Positions 26,951 to 34,588 of a stretch of 64,000 nt of DNA are shown piece by piece. Every line of letters starts with the position of its first letter. The first letter of the stretch is position 1. Origin of the DNA: Methanospirillum hungatei (GTDB lineage Archaea > Halobacteriota > Methanomicrobia > Methanomicrobiales > Methanospirillaceae); assembly GCF_019263745.1 (NCBI RefSeq), contig NZ_CP077107.1, positions 2,728,001 to 2,792,000 on the forward strand, given 5' to 3'. The notes under the pieces were generated by a model that did not search any database, had not been told where the DNA came from, and saw only the letters and a program-made list of their open reading frames with translations. The position numbers and the translations under genes were made by a program.

Positions 26951-27868
26951 TCACAGGTACTCTGATCCTTCTGATTCAGCTGGTGGCCACTCCCTTTTTT
27001 CTGCATATTGTTCCCGGATCTCTTTCTTGAACTGGTTAAATTCAAGTTCATCAAGTTGTTCCGGCAGGAGTACATCACTGGAAGCGAGCTCATAGACCCA
27101 TTTTATTATTTTACCGACGATTTCAAGGACCGTTTCAGGATCTGATACGGTAACCAGTTCACGTCCTACTTTCGGATGTCGGCCTCTTCTTCCCCCGACG
27201 GTGATCCGGTATCGTGGCTCACTCCCCCTTAAAACATCAAACGGACAGGGCATAACACACATACCGCATTCCATACAGAGTTTTTTGTCTAGTTCAACCT
27301 GTCCACGCCTGATTATGATTGCATTTTCCCTGCAGTATTTCTGGCAGGTCCCACACCCGGTACAGAGTTCCTGGTCACGATTGGGTTCCCTGACTCCGGT
27401 GATGCCGATCTCATTCATCCGCTCACTTGAACATCCGTTCGGGCATGCTGATATCGCAATTCGGACCTTTACCGGCATCTCTTTCCCAAAAAATCGTTCA
27501 TCTATCTTTTTTGCAAGTGCCAGGGAGTCAATATTTGCATATTTACAGTGGTCAGTTCCCATACAGGCTGTGACATTCACTATCTCCTGCCGTTCTGAAC
27601 CAAGCGGAGTTCCGTTATCCTTGAGTGCAGTCAGCATTGGAACAATGCGGCTTGGATCAACGCCAGGGATCTCGATGGTCTGCCGTACCGTGAGATGAAC
27701 CCGGCCATCGCCATACGTTCTGGCTATTTTTCCAATACCGATGGTCTGTTCAGGAGTAAGCATTCCGGCTGGTATCCTGAGGCGGATGATGCACCGCTCT
27801 GGATCACGTTCGGTGATGATACCTCCACGGGAGTACAAACGGGGATCTACGTCCATTATATCATTCAT
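26951..27868 (-). CDS. Sulfite/nitrite reductase-like siroheme-Fe-S protein (Dsr-LP)
   Basis: 305 residues. N-terminal ferredoxin-like half domain ([35 protein letters not shown]), then the siroheme/[4Fe-4S] binding motif CX5C...CX3C ([11 protein letters not shown] at about 105; CPNGCSS at about 145), with two ferredoxin motifs inserted after it ([22 protein letters not shown]). This is the small dissimilatory-sulfite-reductase-like family of methanogens, whose substrate is unsettled; it could reduce sulfite or another small oxyanion. Conserved [14 protein letters not shown] follows. Next to rubredoxin and a sulfur-handling cluster. Confidence 0.85.
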   Translation of the reverse strand: MNDIMDVDPRLYSRGGIITERDPERCIIRLRIPAGMLTPEQTIGIGKIARTYGDGRVHLTVRQTIEIPGVDPSRIVPMLTALKDNGTPLGSERQEIVNVTACMGTDHCKYANIDSLALAKKIDERFFGKEMPVKVRIAISACPNGCSSERMNEIGITGVREPNRDQELCTGCGTCQKYCRENAIIIRRGQVELDKKLCMECGMCVMPCPFDVLRGSEPRYRITVGGRRGRHPKVGRELVTVSDPETVLEIVGKIIKWVYELASSDVLLPEQLDELEFNQFKKEIREQYAEKREWPPAESEGSEYL

Positions 27869-27930
27869 GTACGGTAGGACTACATAAGTGGATAGGGAAG
27901 CTGAATTTAACCACTATATTAACTTTAAAA

Positions 27931-27940
27931 AGTGCCTAAC
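27931..27940 (+). promoter_or_regulatory. AGTGCCTAAC motif, site 4
   Basis: Directly after a TATA-like actttaaaaa (27922-27931), between the sulfite-reductase-like gene and the divergent gene at 27989. At this position a bound protein would block the transcription start of the latter. Confidence 0.45.
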
Positions 27941-27988
27941 CAGAACAACGCGATAGATTTATTGTATGAAGGCCAGACCTCTTTATAC

Positions 27989-28633
27989 ATGGCAAATATG
28001 TCTGAACACATGGAGGCGTTCTTCGGGGTGAACCTTGAAGAGAAATATGTCGACACGCTCCGTGAACTGGATGAATATGTGGATGATATAAAAGATATCT
28101 CGAAGACTCTGCGGGAACTGACAAAAAAAGTCGACGATAATGAAATTATCCGAACCCTGAATGAAAATCGGAATGTTCTCTTTGATATTGCCCAGCAGAT
28201 ACGTGACATCAAATATTTTCATGAGTTCTATTTCAAGGAAGATAGCGGGGTTCGGCATATTACAAGAGAACGTGACACCTACATGTTATTGTACCAGATC
28301 ATGAAATGGGATACCATCGATGTCCGGGATCTTCTCGTATGGCTCAATAATCTCAGAGAACTGTGTGACGCCATCGGTCTTCGGCCAGAAGATCTGGTGA
28401 ACTTTAGGCGTCTTGATACGCAGCCCATTCCTGAAGACATTGCATCATATCCGGTCCTGGTCAAAGATAAACGTGGATACTGCCTGACCGGAGAGAAATG
28501 GAATGTTGTCATGCATGAAGATGAGATCCGGGATGAGATGGAAGAGAGATTCACGAGCGAAGGAATAGAACAGGACAAAAACCGCGTTCATCCGGGTGGT
28601 CCAGAAAATTTCGTTCGATATTGTGAAAAATGA
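27989..28633 (+). CDS. Conserved-looking protein of unknown function
   Basis: 214 residues from the ATG at 27989; a GTG at 27932 would add 19 residues but overlaps the TATA/motif region and is rejected. Helical and strongly charged, with a probable coiled segment (residues about 20-70: LRELDEYVDDIKDISKTLRE, KKVDDNEIIRTLNE). The C-terminal part (about 145-214) has LRPEDLVNFRRLDTQPIP and GYCLTGEKWNVVMHEDE. No signal peptide, membrane helix or metal motif. I do not recognise the family. Divergent from the sulfite-reductase-like gene and sharing a 120-base promoter region with it. Confidence 0.6.
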   Translation: MANMSEHMEAFFGVNLEEKYVDTLRELDEYVDDIKDISKTLRELTKKVDDNEIIRTLNENRNVLFDIAQQIRDIKYFHEFYFKEDSGVRHITRERDTYMLLYQIMKWDTIDVRDLLVWLNNLRELCDAIGLRPEDLVNFRRLDTQPIPEDIASYPVLVKDKRGYCLTGEKWNVVMHEDEIRDEMEERFTSEGIEQDKNRVHPGGPENFVRYCEK

Positions 28634-28664
28634 GAGGACCTGGGTGAGTCTTCAGGCCCGGTTT

Positions 28665-28913
28665 TTATGTATCATGGTGTGATATCGTAATGAGTAAATC
28701 ATTACCGGATTCTTCTTTTTCCATTGATAGATGAAATCGTTTGTTTATTCCTTCAACCTGGGCATATTGTTTCCTGGTGAGCATGATCTTTTTTACTTCG
28801 CCCCGTTTCAGTCGTTTCATGAGAAGAGAGAGCTGAATCGAGACATTGGTGCATGTTTCATCCCGTAAATCCCTCATCGAGCAATCAACATTACCATATA
28901 AGCACTCTGACAT
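28665..28913 (-). CDS. TusA-like protein with altered active site
   Basis: 82 residues. The length and pattern fit TusA/SirA: a first strand with the Cys (DLRDETCTNVSIQLSLLMKRLKRGEV), then a helix and two closing strands (ESGNDLLITISHHD). The sulfur-accepting Cys is kept but the usual CPxP motif is CTNV. The start overlaps the end of the DsrE-type fusion gene by 23 bases, and it is last in the sulfur operon. It may be a sulfur carrier with a changed partner or an accessory subunit. The call rests on pattern and context. Confidence 0.55.
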   Translation of the reverse strand: MSECLYGNVDCSMRDLRDETCTNVSIQLSLLMKRLKRGEVKKIMLTRKQYAQVEGINKRFHLSMEKEESGNDLLITISHHDT

Positions 28914-30033
28914 GATATCCTCCGGTTATTAATTTGTTCATGAGTGACGCGATTTCATCAGGTCCGAACACCTGAAAATCCGGGACCTCATAGTCTGTAT
29001 GAATCCCTCTTTCTGATAACGAGCGTTCAAGTACGGCATATTCAAGCAGCCCTGGTATGGCAGTCGCTTCAATAACTCCGTGGATATCACGGACGGTTCC
29101 TGAAAACCGGCTATCCGGGGCTGGTATGAAGCAGTAGGCACCCTCCTCTGCAAAGATAACATATGTTGGAATGTCTTTTCCTGCGAGTGCCACGGCGAAG
29201 GATATGGCTCCAAAGGTATGTTCTGTTCCATATGGTGTTCCGGTTATCACCATGACATATGCTTCTTCCCCGGTTCCTGGAATATCCATGCAGTCTGCAC
29301 TCAGGACAATTTCAGAAGATGAAAAGAGCGGGATCAGCTGTGACAATCCGGAGACTTCTACTTCTTTTCGAAAACAGGGTGCTACTTTATCTTCAAGAGG
29401 TCCCGGATGGAGATATCCACGTGCCTGACTGCATCGCTGACAGGCGGTAATATTGAAAGATATCCCGGTTTCAATCGCTTTCTGCTGAATTTGATCAAGA
29501 CCGTGTTCTATATTTTCAAATTCAGTTGTCACCTGGTTTGTATGGCATAAATGGACCCCGTCCAGGTAGAGAATAACAGAGAGCGGGATGGATAACGAGA
29601 CCGCCTGGTCAACACATGCGAGAAACTGATCGGTATGACGATGCATATAGGGGCTGTAGAGGTGGAGAAATCCTGCAGAAGAGACCGGGATATGTTCTTC
29701 TTTGAAAAACAGAACCTTCAGATTTCCTTTATTTATTGGACCAGGTTCTATTGGCCTGGTAAGAAGACCCATATCGGCAAGGTCATCGGTTTCTGCAATA
29801 ATCTGAACTCCCGGCCTTTTCCCAAGTTCCTCCCACATAGGTGCAGTTTCAGGGTGGACCAGGCTGTACAGGGCATCCCCACACAGGTAAAACGTAATTT
29901 TGGAATTTGTATCTGAATCAGACGAGGTTGTGTGTGAAGGTGTCAGCATCTGCAACCAGAGCAGCCGCTCTTTTGAGACATGGCTGGAGAGCAGTGCTTT
30001 GACCGTCGGGTATGATATCTGTGGTGTTTTCAC
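28891..30033 (-). CDS. Multi-domain DsrE/DsrF/DsrH-like sulfur-relay fusion
   Basis: 380 residues that appear to hold three DsrE-fold modules. Residues about 45-125 resemble DsrH/TusB (ITFYLCGDALYSLV; GVQIIAETDDLADMGL). Residues about 140-225 resemble DsrE/TusD (SIPLSVILYLDGVHLCHTN; ITACQRCSQARG, with candidate acceptor Cys before the RG). Residues about 250-350 resemble DsrF/TusC (YVMVITGTPYGTEHTFGAISFAV; TYVIFAEEGAYCFI). In bacteria these are three separate proteins forming a sulfur-transfer hexamer. It sits between two TusA-type genes and probably passes sulfane sulfur between them. The fold assignments are by eye. Confidence 0.65.
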   Translation of the reverse strand: MKTPQISYPTVKALLSSHVSKERLLWLQMLTPSHTTSSDSDTNSKITFYLCGDALYSLVHPETAPMWEELGKRPGVQIIAETDDLADMGLLTRPIEPGPINKGNLKVLFFKEEHIPVSSAGFLHLYSPYMHRHTDQFLACVDQAVSLSIPLSVILYLDGVHLCHTNQVTTEFENIEHGLDQIQQKAIETGISFNITACQRCSQARGYLHPGPLEDKVAPCFRKEVEVSGLSQLIPLFSSSEIVLSADCMDIPGTGEEAYVMVITGTPYGTEHTFGAISFAVALAGKDIPTYVIFAEEGAYCFIPAPDSRFSGTVRDIHGVIEATAIPGLLEYAVLERSLSERGIHTDYEVPDFQVFGPDEIASLMNKLITGGYHVRVLIW

Positions 30034-30047
30034 TCAATCGCCAAAAA

Positions 30048-30272
30048 TTATTTTTTTATGGATAATTCCCAGAGTCCTGGTTCACTTGACTGAACAGAAC
30101 AGATAAATCCGTTCATCTTGGCAAATGCAGGAATTGAATCTTTTGCTGCAGGAGGATGATCGCTGACAACAATCAGTTCATCCCCGGCCTTCATCTCGTC
30201 AAGAGCGGTTTTTACTTTCAATACACAAAACGGGCATACGACGCCTTTAATATCAAGTTTTTTCTGAACCAT
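30048..30272 (-). CDS. tusA: TusA/SirA sulfur carrier
   Basis: 74 residues, canonical TusA length. DIKGVVCPFCVLKVKTALDEM contains the sulfur-accepting Cys in a CPxC variant of CPxP, followed by the GDEL strand and a C-terminal LWELSIKK strand. It carries a persulfide between sulfur donors and acceptors in the cytoplasm. It lies two bases after the YedE-type gene and 14 bases before the DsrE fusion, so it is in the same operon. In bacteria, TusA with YedE/TsuA handles thiosulfate-derived sulfur. Confidence 0.88.
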   Translation of the reverse strand: MVQKKLDIKGVVCPFCVLKVKTALDEMKAGDELIVVSDHPPAAKDSIPAFAKMNGFICSVQSSEPGLWELSIKK

Positions 30273-30273
30273 G

Positions 30274-30792
30274 TTAAAGCCCCACTGATTTCATGAGTCC
30301 GACAACAAATCCTGCCGTGATAAGGTAGAATATGACACTTCCAACCGCCATACCAATCACAAACCAGAGCGATTTCATGCTTCCTTCAGCGGTCATGACA
30401 AATTGTCTGAGCGGACAACCACCGACATATACACCGATTACTCCCATTCCGATGCCTCCGATCACTGCCAGGATGATATAAGCCATCTGCGAAAGATCTG
30501 CCGGTGCTCCTGGAACTGCTGATAATACTCCTTTTGTCACCAGCCAGGGGAAGTTCTCAAATGCCATGGGAGTAATCAGGTGGAAGATGAAAAACGCCAC
30601 AATGGCACTTACGATCATGGCAATGAATCCATTCAGCAGGCGGGTGTGCCTGAACATGATGTAATCACGAAAACCACCAATTGCACAAAATCCGGTTTTC
30701 TGTGCAAAGTATCCGATGATACAGCCAGATACCAGGGTGATGAACGGAACAAGAATAATTGCAAGTTCTTTTGAAATCCATCCTGCTGCCAT
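30274..30792 (-). CDS. YeeE/YedE-type sulfur transporter half (second)
   Basis: 172 residues with about four membrane helices (ELAIILVPFITLVSGCIIGYF; GFIAMIVSAIVAFFIFHLI; MAYIILAVIGGIGMGVIGVYV; SLWFVIGMAVGSVIFYLITAGF). The conserved Cys motifs of the YeeE/YedE (TsuA) family are present: KTGFCAIGGFRD and GGCPLRQF. In TsuA these cysteines relay thiosulfate. It overlaps the first half by one base, and the two halves together correspond to one full-length YedE-like protein. Followed by tusA. Confidence 0.85.
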   Translation of the reverse strand: MAAGWISKELAIILVPFITLVSGCIIGYFAQKTGFCAIGGFRDYIMFRHTRLLNGFIAMIVSAIVAFFIFHLITPMAFENFPWLVTKGVLSAVPGAPADLSQMAYIILAVIGGIGMGVIGVYVGGCPLRQFVMTAEGSMKSLWFVIGMAVGSVIFYLITAGFVVGLMKSVGL

Positions 30793-31301
30793 TAGTTCCC
30801 TCCTTTAAACGAGCGGGTGATCAGAGCAAGAGCCAGCCATACTCCGACGACGATTCCAATTATTCCAAAGAGTGCAACAACATCACCATACCCAAGCCGT
30901 AATGCAGCCCGGTACGGACAGGCACCAAACAGAAGGCCAAACTGCATCAGGAGCACGCCTCCGATGAAATAAACCAGAATGTCCTTTACCTGTGCATGTT
31001 TTATTCTAAATTCCCTGCTCATCTTGGCAGCAATAACTCCACCGATGAGCACTCCTATCATGGTCAGCACCGGAAGAATCGCAGCCTTGGAAATGGGTGC
31101 CAGACCATAGTTTGTGCCTAACACTATGTTCAGAATTCCATTCACCAGGTCACGGGTATGACAGAGTGCACAAAACCCGTATGCCTCTGGTCCTCCGGCA
31201 GAAATGGTCAGCGCCTGAACAATTGCCGCAAGAAATCCGATAATTACTCCGAGAATAATCGGCCCTTTCTGACCTTCTAATATTTTTTTATGTTCGTTCA
31301 T
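30792..31301 (-). CDS. YeeE/YedE-type sulfur transporter half (first)
   Basis: 169 residues with four to five membrane helices (ILGVIIGFLAAIVQALTISAG; ILPVLTMIGVLIGGVIAAKM; VLLMQFGLLFGACPYRAALRLG; VVALFGIIGIVVGVWLALALI). Conserved Cys motifs GFCALCHTRD and FGACPYRAA mark the family. It is probably the partner of the overlapping second half in importing thiosulfate or another sulfur species. Downstream of an osmC-type gene by seven bases. Confidence 0.85.
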   Translation of the reverse strand: MNEHKKILEGQKGPIILGVIIGFLAAIVQALTISAGGPEAYGFCALCHTRDLVNGILNIVLGTNYGLAPISKAAILPVLTMIGVLIGGVIAAKMSREFRIKHAQVKDILVYFIGGVLLMQFGLLFGACPYRAALRLGYGDVVALFGIIGIVVGVWLALALITRSFKGGN

Positions 31302-31308
31302 GAAACAC

Positions 31309-31830
31309 CTAGGATCTCGTAACGGTCAGGTCGAGCGGGATTGCATGTTTGATCGTATACATCGCCATGCACCCTGCCAATGCAGCTTGTCTCAGCTCTT
31401 CTACTTCAGCATCTGAAGCGTCTGTTTCGACATCAAAAAAGACTCGGTATGCAGAGATGAGGGGTTCTTCTCCCAGATTAAACTGTTTTAAATAGTTCAG
31501 GTCGGCCTCAATCTTTGCTTTCAGTGATTTAACTGCAATTTTTTTCTTTTCTGCTGCAGTCATGAAGGTAGAACTGACACACCCGACCATCCAGAAAAGA
31601 CCGTAGGCCATCGGACTTGGAAACGGACCGGGGCCTGAAAAATTTGGGTGTGACAAAGAAAATGTGACGGAGCCCTTGTTCGTCTTTGTTTCCGCTGAAA
31701 ACTGGGGTCCTGATTCTTCATATAGCCAGGTGCCCTCCATTTTCGTCGTGAATTTAGCTTCTTCCTTATTCTTCAGGATCTCAGCCTCATATTCATCCAC
31801 CTGTTCCAGGTCAATATTATTGAGTGACAT
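31309..31830 (-). CDS. OsmC/Ohr-family protein
   Basis: 173 residues. OsmC-fold features: central helix with a redox Cys (YGLFWMVGCVSSTFMTAAEKK), a second Cys near the C-terminus (AALAGCMAMYTIKHAIPLDL), and preceding strands (GSVTFSLSHPNFSGPGPFPSPM). OsmC proteins reduce hydroperoxides or bind sulfur compounds, and many archaeal sulfur-trafficking clusters contain one. First gene of the sulfur operon (osmC, two yedE halves, tusA, DsrE fusion, TusA-like). Full family length plus an N-terminal extension of about 30 residues. Confidence 0.8.
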   Translation of the reverse strand: MSLNNIDLEQVDEYEAEILKNKEEAKFTTKMEGTWLYEESGPQFSAETKTNKGSVTFSLSHPNFSGPGPFPSPMAYGLFWMVGCVSSTFMTAAEKKKIAVKSLKAKIEADLNYLKQFNLGEEPLISAYRVFFDVETDASDAEVEELRQAALAGCMAMYTIKHAIPLDLTVTRS

Positions 31831-31951
31831 TGTTTCACAATTGTTTCAAAAATCATGGGATAAATATATTTTATAAAAAAGTTAACCATTAAAATATCAA
31901 ACGAAATAAGTTGTTTTAATACTTTAACGCAATACAAGCACATATGAGACA

Positions 31952-31964
31952 ATTAGTGCCTAAT
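31952..31964 (+). promoter_or_regulatory. ATTAGTGCCTAAT motif, site 5
   Basis: A full palindromic form, ATTAG-TGC-CTAAT, between the osmC-type gene (minus) and the transposase gene (plus), just before a TATA-like catataaaaa. Confidence 0.45.
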
Positions 31965-31999
31965 TCATATAAAAAGAAAACAATGCTGACAGCCTTACT

Positions 32000-33541
32000 A
32001 TGAAATCCTTCATTCGAAAAAAAAAGATTAAAGGGCATGAGTACCTCTATGAGATTACCCCGTATTATGATCCGGATACCGGTAAATGGCGGCAGAAAAC
32101 GAAATACCTGGGAAAAAATATAGACGGGGAACCGGTTAAGAAAGACCGGGGAGGGAAAATCGGGCAGGTTTTTGAATTTGGGGAATATATTCCTGCTTAT
32201 TGGGCCGTAAAAACGCATAAAGTAATTGAAGCATTGCTCTCATCATGTTCTCCCGATGAAACAGCAACGATCATTTTACTCACAATTAACAGGCTCATAC
32301 ATCCGTGTCCGCCATCGAATCTTGCAACCTGGCTGGAAAGCACGTACCTGTCCAGGCTCATTCCTGGTGCAGAGTTTAATGAAGCAGATCTGCTCCTTGT
32401 TCTCCAGAAAATCTCTGACCGACCGGTTGCTGAAGTTTTTTCCAGGATGTTTGCATCAATTAATGATCTGTCTGGGAGAAGAGTCCTCTTTACGCTCCGG
32501 TTACATGATATCGCTGAACTGATGAAGGAGAAAGGGAGCGGGCTTTTTTCAGATGAAATACTGGAGCGGGAACTTGGAGTCCGTATCCACTACGATCCAG
32601 AAAAGCAAATTATTGCCGGTTTTGATGCATTTCAGTTTCAACGTGCTGTAATTGAGGATACTATTGATCAGGTTGCTTCTCGGAAGATTCCAGATGGAAT
32701 CATTGTTCCTCACTGGGATTATCTCTCCCCGTCTCTCATGCTCAGAATTGTTAATGCAGGTTGTTCGTTTATTACCAGGACCGATGCCTCTTATGGGCCA
32801 GTATTAAAACATGTCTTAGCCTGGGGAGAGCAGATGGATCACCCCGCAAATATCCGGTATTATCGGGGTGAAGCCTGTTATATTCGTCCTTTTTCTATTT
32901 CATATGGGAAGAATCAGGTTCATGGGTACATCCTCCATGATATCAGAAGGGAACAGGCAGATCGGCTTGCATTCCATAAAAATCTTCAGAATATTCGAGA
33001 TCTAGTACAGGAAACAAAGGAATATCCTGGAACAATTGAAGAGCTTCTCAATGAAAGTGCCGGATCATTCCGGAAATATTTCATCATCGATAAAACTCGT
33101 GGCAGTCCTTCAATACGGACTGACCAGGAAGAAGTTCACCAGGCAAACAAAAGACTCGGGCGCACCTGTGTTCTTTACCGGGGTGAATTCTCATGGGAAG
33201 AGTGCTTTACGCTCGCGGATATGAGAGGAAACCTTGAGCAACAGATGAGTTCATTCATATCTCAACTTGAACGTGATTTTAAAGGGTATCGTATCGAACG
33301 GATCCGAAAAGGGATTTTTTTCATCTGTTTCCTGGCGGTCCTTATCAAGGAACTTATTGTAAATCGGCTATCCTCTGCCCAAATCCCTGAAGTGCCCTCA
33401 TTTGAAGCTTTATTGACCGAGTTACGTCCGATTTATGTCATAAAATCCTATCAGCCTTCAATATTCCCGTACCGGTTATCAAAAACCCAAAAAACGGTTC
33501 TTTCATACTTTGGTGGGATTCCTCCCCTGAAAGGGGATTAA
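32000..33541 (+). CDS. IS1634/IS4-type DDE transposase
   Basis: 513 residues. The N-terminus (FIRKKKIKGHEYLYEITP, then KWRQKTKYLGK) is typical of IS1634-group transposases. Probable catalytic positions lie in AGFDAFQFQRAV (first Asp), PHWDYLSPSLMLRIVNAGCSFITR (second Asp) and DMRGNLEQQMSSF (Glu, in a YREK-like helix). It is open throughout, so it may be functional. I found no clear terminal inverted repeats or target duplication in the flanks (31831-31999 and 33542-33900). It lies between the sulfur operon and fwd operon 2. Confidence 0.82.
   Translation: MKSFIRKKKIKGHEYLYEITPYYDPDTGKWRQKTKYLGKNIDGEPVKKDRGGKIGQVFEFGEYIPAYWAVKTHKVIEALLSSCSPDETATIILLTINRLIHPCPPSNLATWLESTYLSRLIPGAEFNEADLLLVLQKISDRPVAEVFSRMFASINDLSGRRVLFTLRLHDIAELMKEKGSGLFSDEILERELGVRIHYDPEKQIIAGFDAFQFQRAVIEDTIDQVASRKIPDGIIVPHWDYLSPSLMLRIVNAGCSFITRTDASYGPVLKHVLAWGEQMDHPANIRYYRGEACYIRPFSISYGKNQVHGYILHDIRREQADRLAFHKNLQNIRDLVQETKEYPGTIEELLNESAGSFRKYFIIDKTRGSPSIRTDQEEVHQANKRLGRTCVLYRGEFSWEECFTLADMRGNLEQQMSSFISQLERDFKGYRIERIRKGIFFICFLAVLIKELIVNRLSSAQIPEVPSFEALLTELRPIYVIKSYQPSIFPYRLSKTQKTVLSYFGGIPPLKGD
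33521..33540 (+). terminator. Short hairpin at the end of transposase gene
   Basis: The sequence cccctgaaagggg at the stop codon forms a CCCC/GGGG stem with a five-base loop. Weak terminator candidate; no long T run follows. Confidence 0.3.
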
Positions 33542-33704
33542 ACTCTTTACTGAACCTCCAACCGCTAATCTTGTTATAGAAATCTGAAAAATATTGGTAA
33601 TAGTTTGCTAAAAATTTATACTGGGATTACCATTCAGCATGGTAAGTAATCATAGTTATATCTTCAATAAAAGAAAATAAATCTCATTAATTTTCCTTGT
33701 TTAC

Positions 33705-33714
33705 AGTGCCTAAT
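33705..33714 (+). promoter_or_regulatory. AGTGCCTAAT motif, site 6
   Basis: Context tttacAGTGCCTAATag, upstream of fwd operon 2. Confidence 0.4.
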
Positions 33715-33848
33715 AGAAATAGTTTTATGATGAAATTAATTCATGATTTATATTGGCATTTTATGTCCTATATAAGTTTTAAAGAGAATAAATTGATATA
33801 AATGAATCTTGGATGGGTAGGAGAATTCAATTGATTATCAGGTAATAC

Positions 33849-33858
33849 AATGCCTAAT
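33849..33858 (+). promoter_or_regulatory. AATGCCTAAT motif, site 7
   Basis: About 18 bases upstream of the TATA candidate of fwd operon 2, a position where a bound factor could contact TBP/TFB. Confidence 0.45.
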
Positions 33859-33874
33859 TAATTGAAAAAATAAC

Positions 33875-33884
33875 TCTATATACT
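33875..33884 (+). promoter_or_regulatory. TATA box candidate of fwd operon 2
   Basis: tctatatact; transcription would begin near 33905, giving a leader of about 270 bases before fwdD. Confidence 0.45.
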
Positions 33885-33904
33885 GTTCAAAAAAGATTAT
33901 GTTC

Positions 33905-34174
33905 TGTTGATCAGGCCTCACGTTACATGCTTCACATGTCGACCCTTCGGGTGGGTAAGAATGAATGAAACATGTAAAATATCAGGTATCAACGGAACCT
34001 ATGTGCTGATTTCTACAATGCAGTATTACAGACTGGTAAAATGGTTTGACACGTGAATCCATTCCAGCCATTACAATAATAGGCATAATATAGGCACAAT
34101 ACCGGATTTGGTACTGGTAATGATTGGTCTGGTCAGAGGTAAAGCATTTTAGAATAGGATTATCGGGAGATCCT
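33905..34174 (+). ncRNA. Candidate structured 5' leader of fwd operon 2
   Basis: TTACATG (33923-33929) pairs with CATGTAA (33971-33977), enclosing a small ACCC-TTC-GGGT hairpin (33942-33952). A competing ACATGT at 33934-33939 can instead pair with 33970-33975, so two exclusive folds exist. A second stem-loop follows: ATCAG/CTGAT (33981-33985, 34006-34010) with inner AGGT/ACCT. Little sequence is shared with the operon 1 leader. A regulatory role is inference. Confidence 0.35.
34080..34097 (-). promoter_or_regulatory. Two TGCCTAT motifs 11 bases apart, sites 8 and 9
   Basis: Plus strand TAGGCATAATATAGGCAC: the hexamer TAGGCA is repeated one helical turn apart (34080 and 34091), within the leader region and 78 bases before fwdD of operon 2. 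Confidence 0.45.
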
Positions 34175-34588
34175 ATGACAGCAAAAAAAACGTTAAACAT
34201 GATAACCCAGCGGGCAATAGAAGAAGGTATTGCTATGGAGATAGGAAAAACCTCCAGACAATACTTCGACGCCTGCAGCATCATCGAGATGAATATTCAG
34301 GACATGAAAGAACTTGGTATCATGAAAAATACCAATGTCCGTGTGAAGAGTGAATCCGGTGAAGTTGTTGTAAAAGCTGTAGCGGGCCGCCAGACCTGTT
34401 ACCCCGGTCTCTGTCATATCAGACAGGGGGTATGGGCAAATCAGGTGGTCCCTCCACGAACACAGTCAACCGGAGCACCCCAATATAGTGGATTTCCTGT
34501 CACTGTTGAGCCAGCACCTGACGAAAAATTAAAATCAGCACTTGAACTGGTCCAAGGATCGTTTGGACTTTGGAAGGGTGATCAATAA
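34175..34588 (+). CDS. fwdD: Formylmethanofuran dehydrogenase subunit D, set 2
   Basis: 137 residues from the ATG at 34175, preceded by gggagatcct; a TTG at 34124 is rejected. Molybdopterin-dinucleotide-binding subunit: family start MITQRAIEEGIAMEIGKTSR and the segment CHIRQGVWANQVV...TQSTGAPQYSGFPVTV. Overlaps fwdB by one base. This D subunit is much closer to set 3 than to set 1. With fwdB, fwdA and fwdC it makes a complete catalytic set. Confidence 0.92.
   Translation: MTAKKTLNMITQRAIEEGIAMEIGKTSRQYFDACSIIEMNIQDMKELGIMKNTNVRVKSESGEVVVKAVAGRQTCYPGLCHIRQGVWANQVVPPRTQSTGAPQYSGFPVTVEPAPDEKLKSALELVQGSFGLWKGDQ

Larger units (their letters stand above)
33542..34174. other. Upstream region of fwd operon 2
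   Basis: About 630 bases without a gene. It holds four TGCCTA-type motifs, a TATA candidate (tctatatact, 33875-33884) and, downstream of it, a hairpin-rich leader. The AT-rich part next to the transposase may include the right end of the insertion element, but no inverted repeat was found. Confidence 0.55.

Noticed and set aside
33542-33900. TGCCTAA copies at 31952, 33705 and 33849 as terminal repeats of the insertion element
   Set aside because: The three copies are in the same orientation, flanks do not match, and the same motif occurs far from the transposase.
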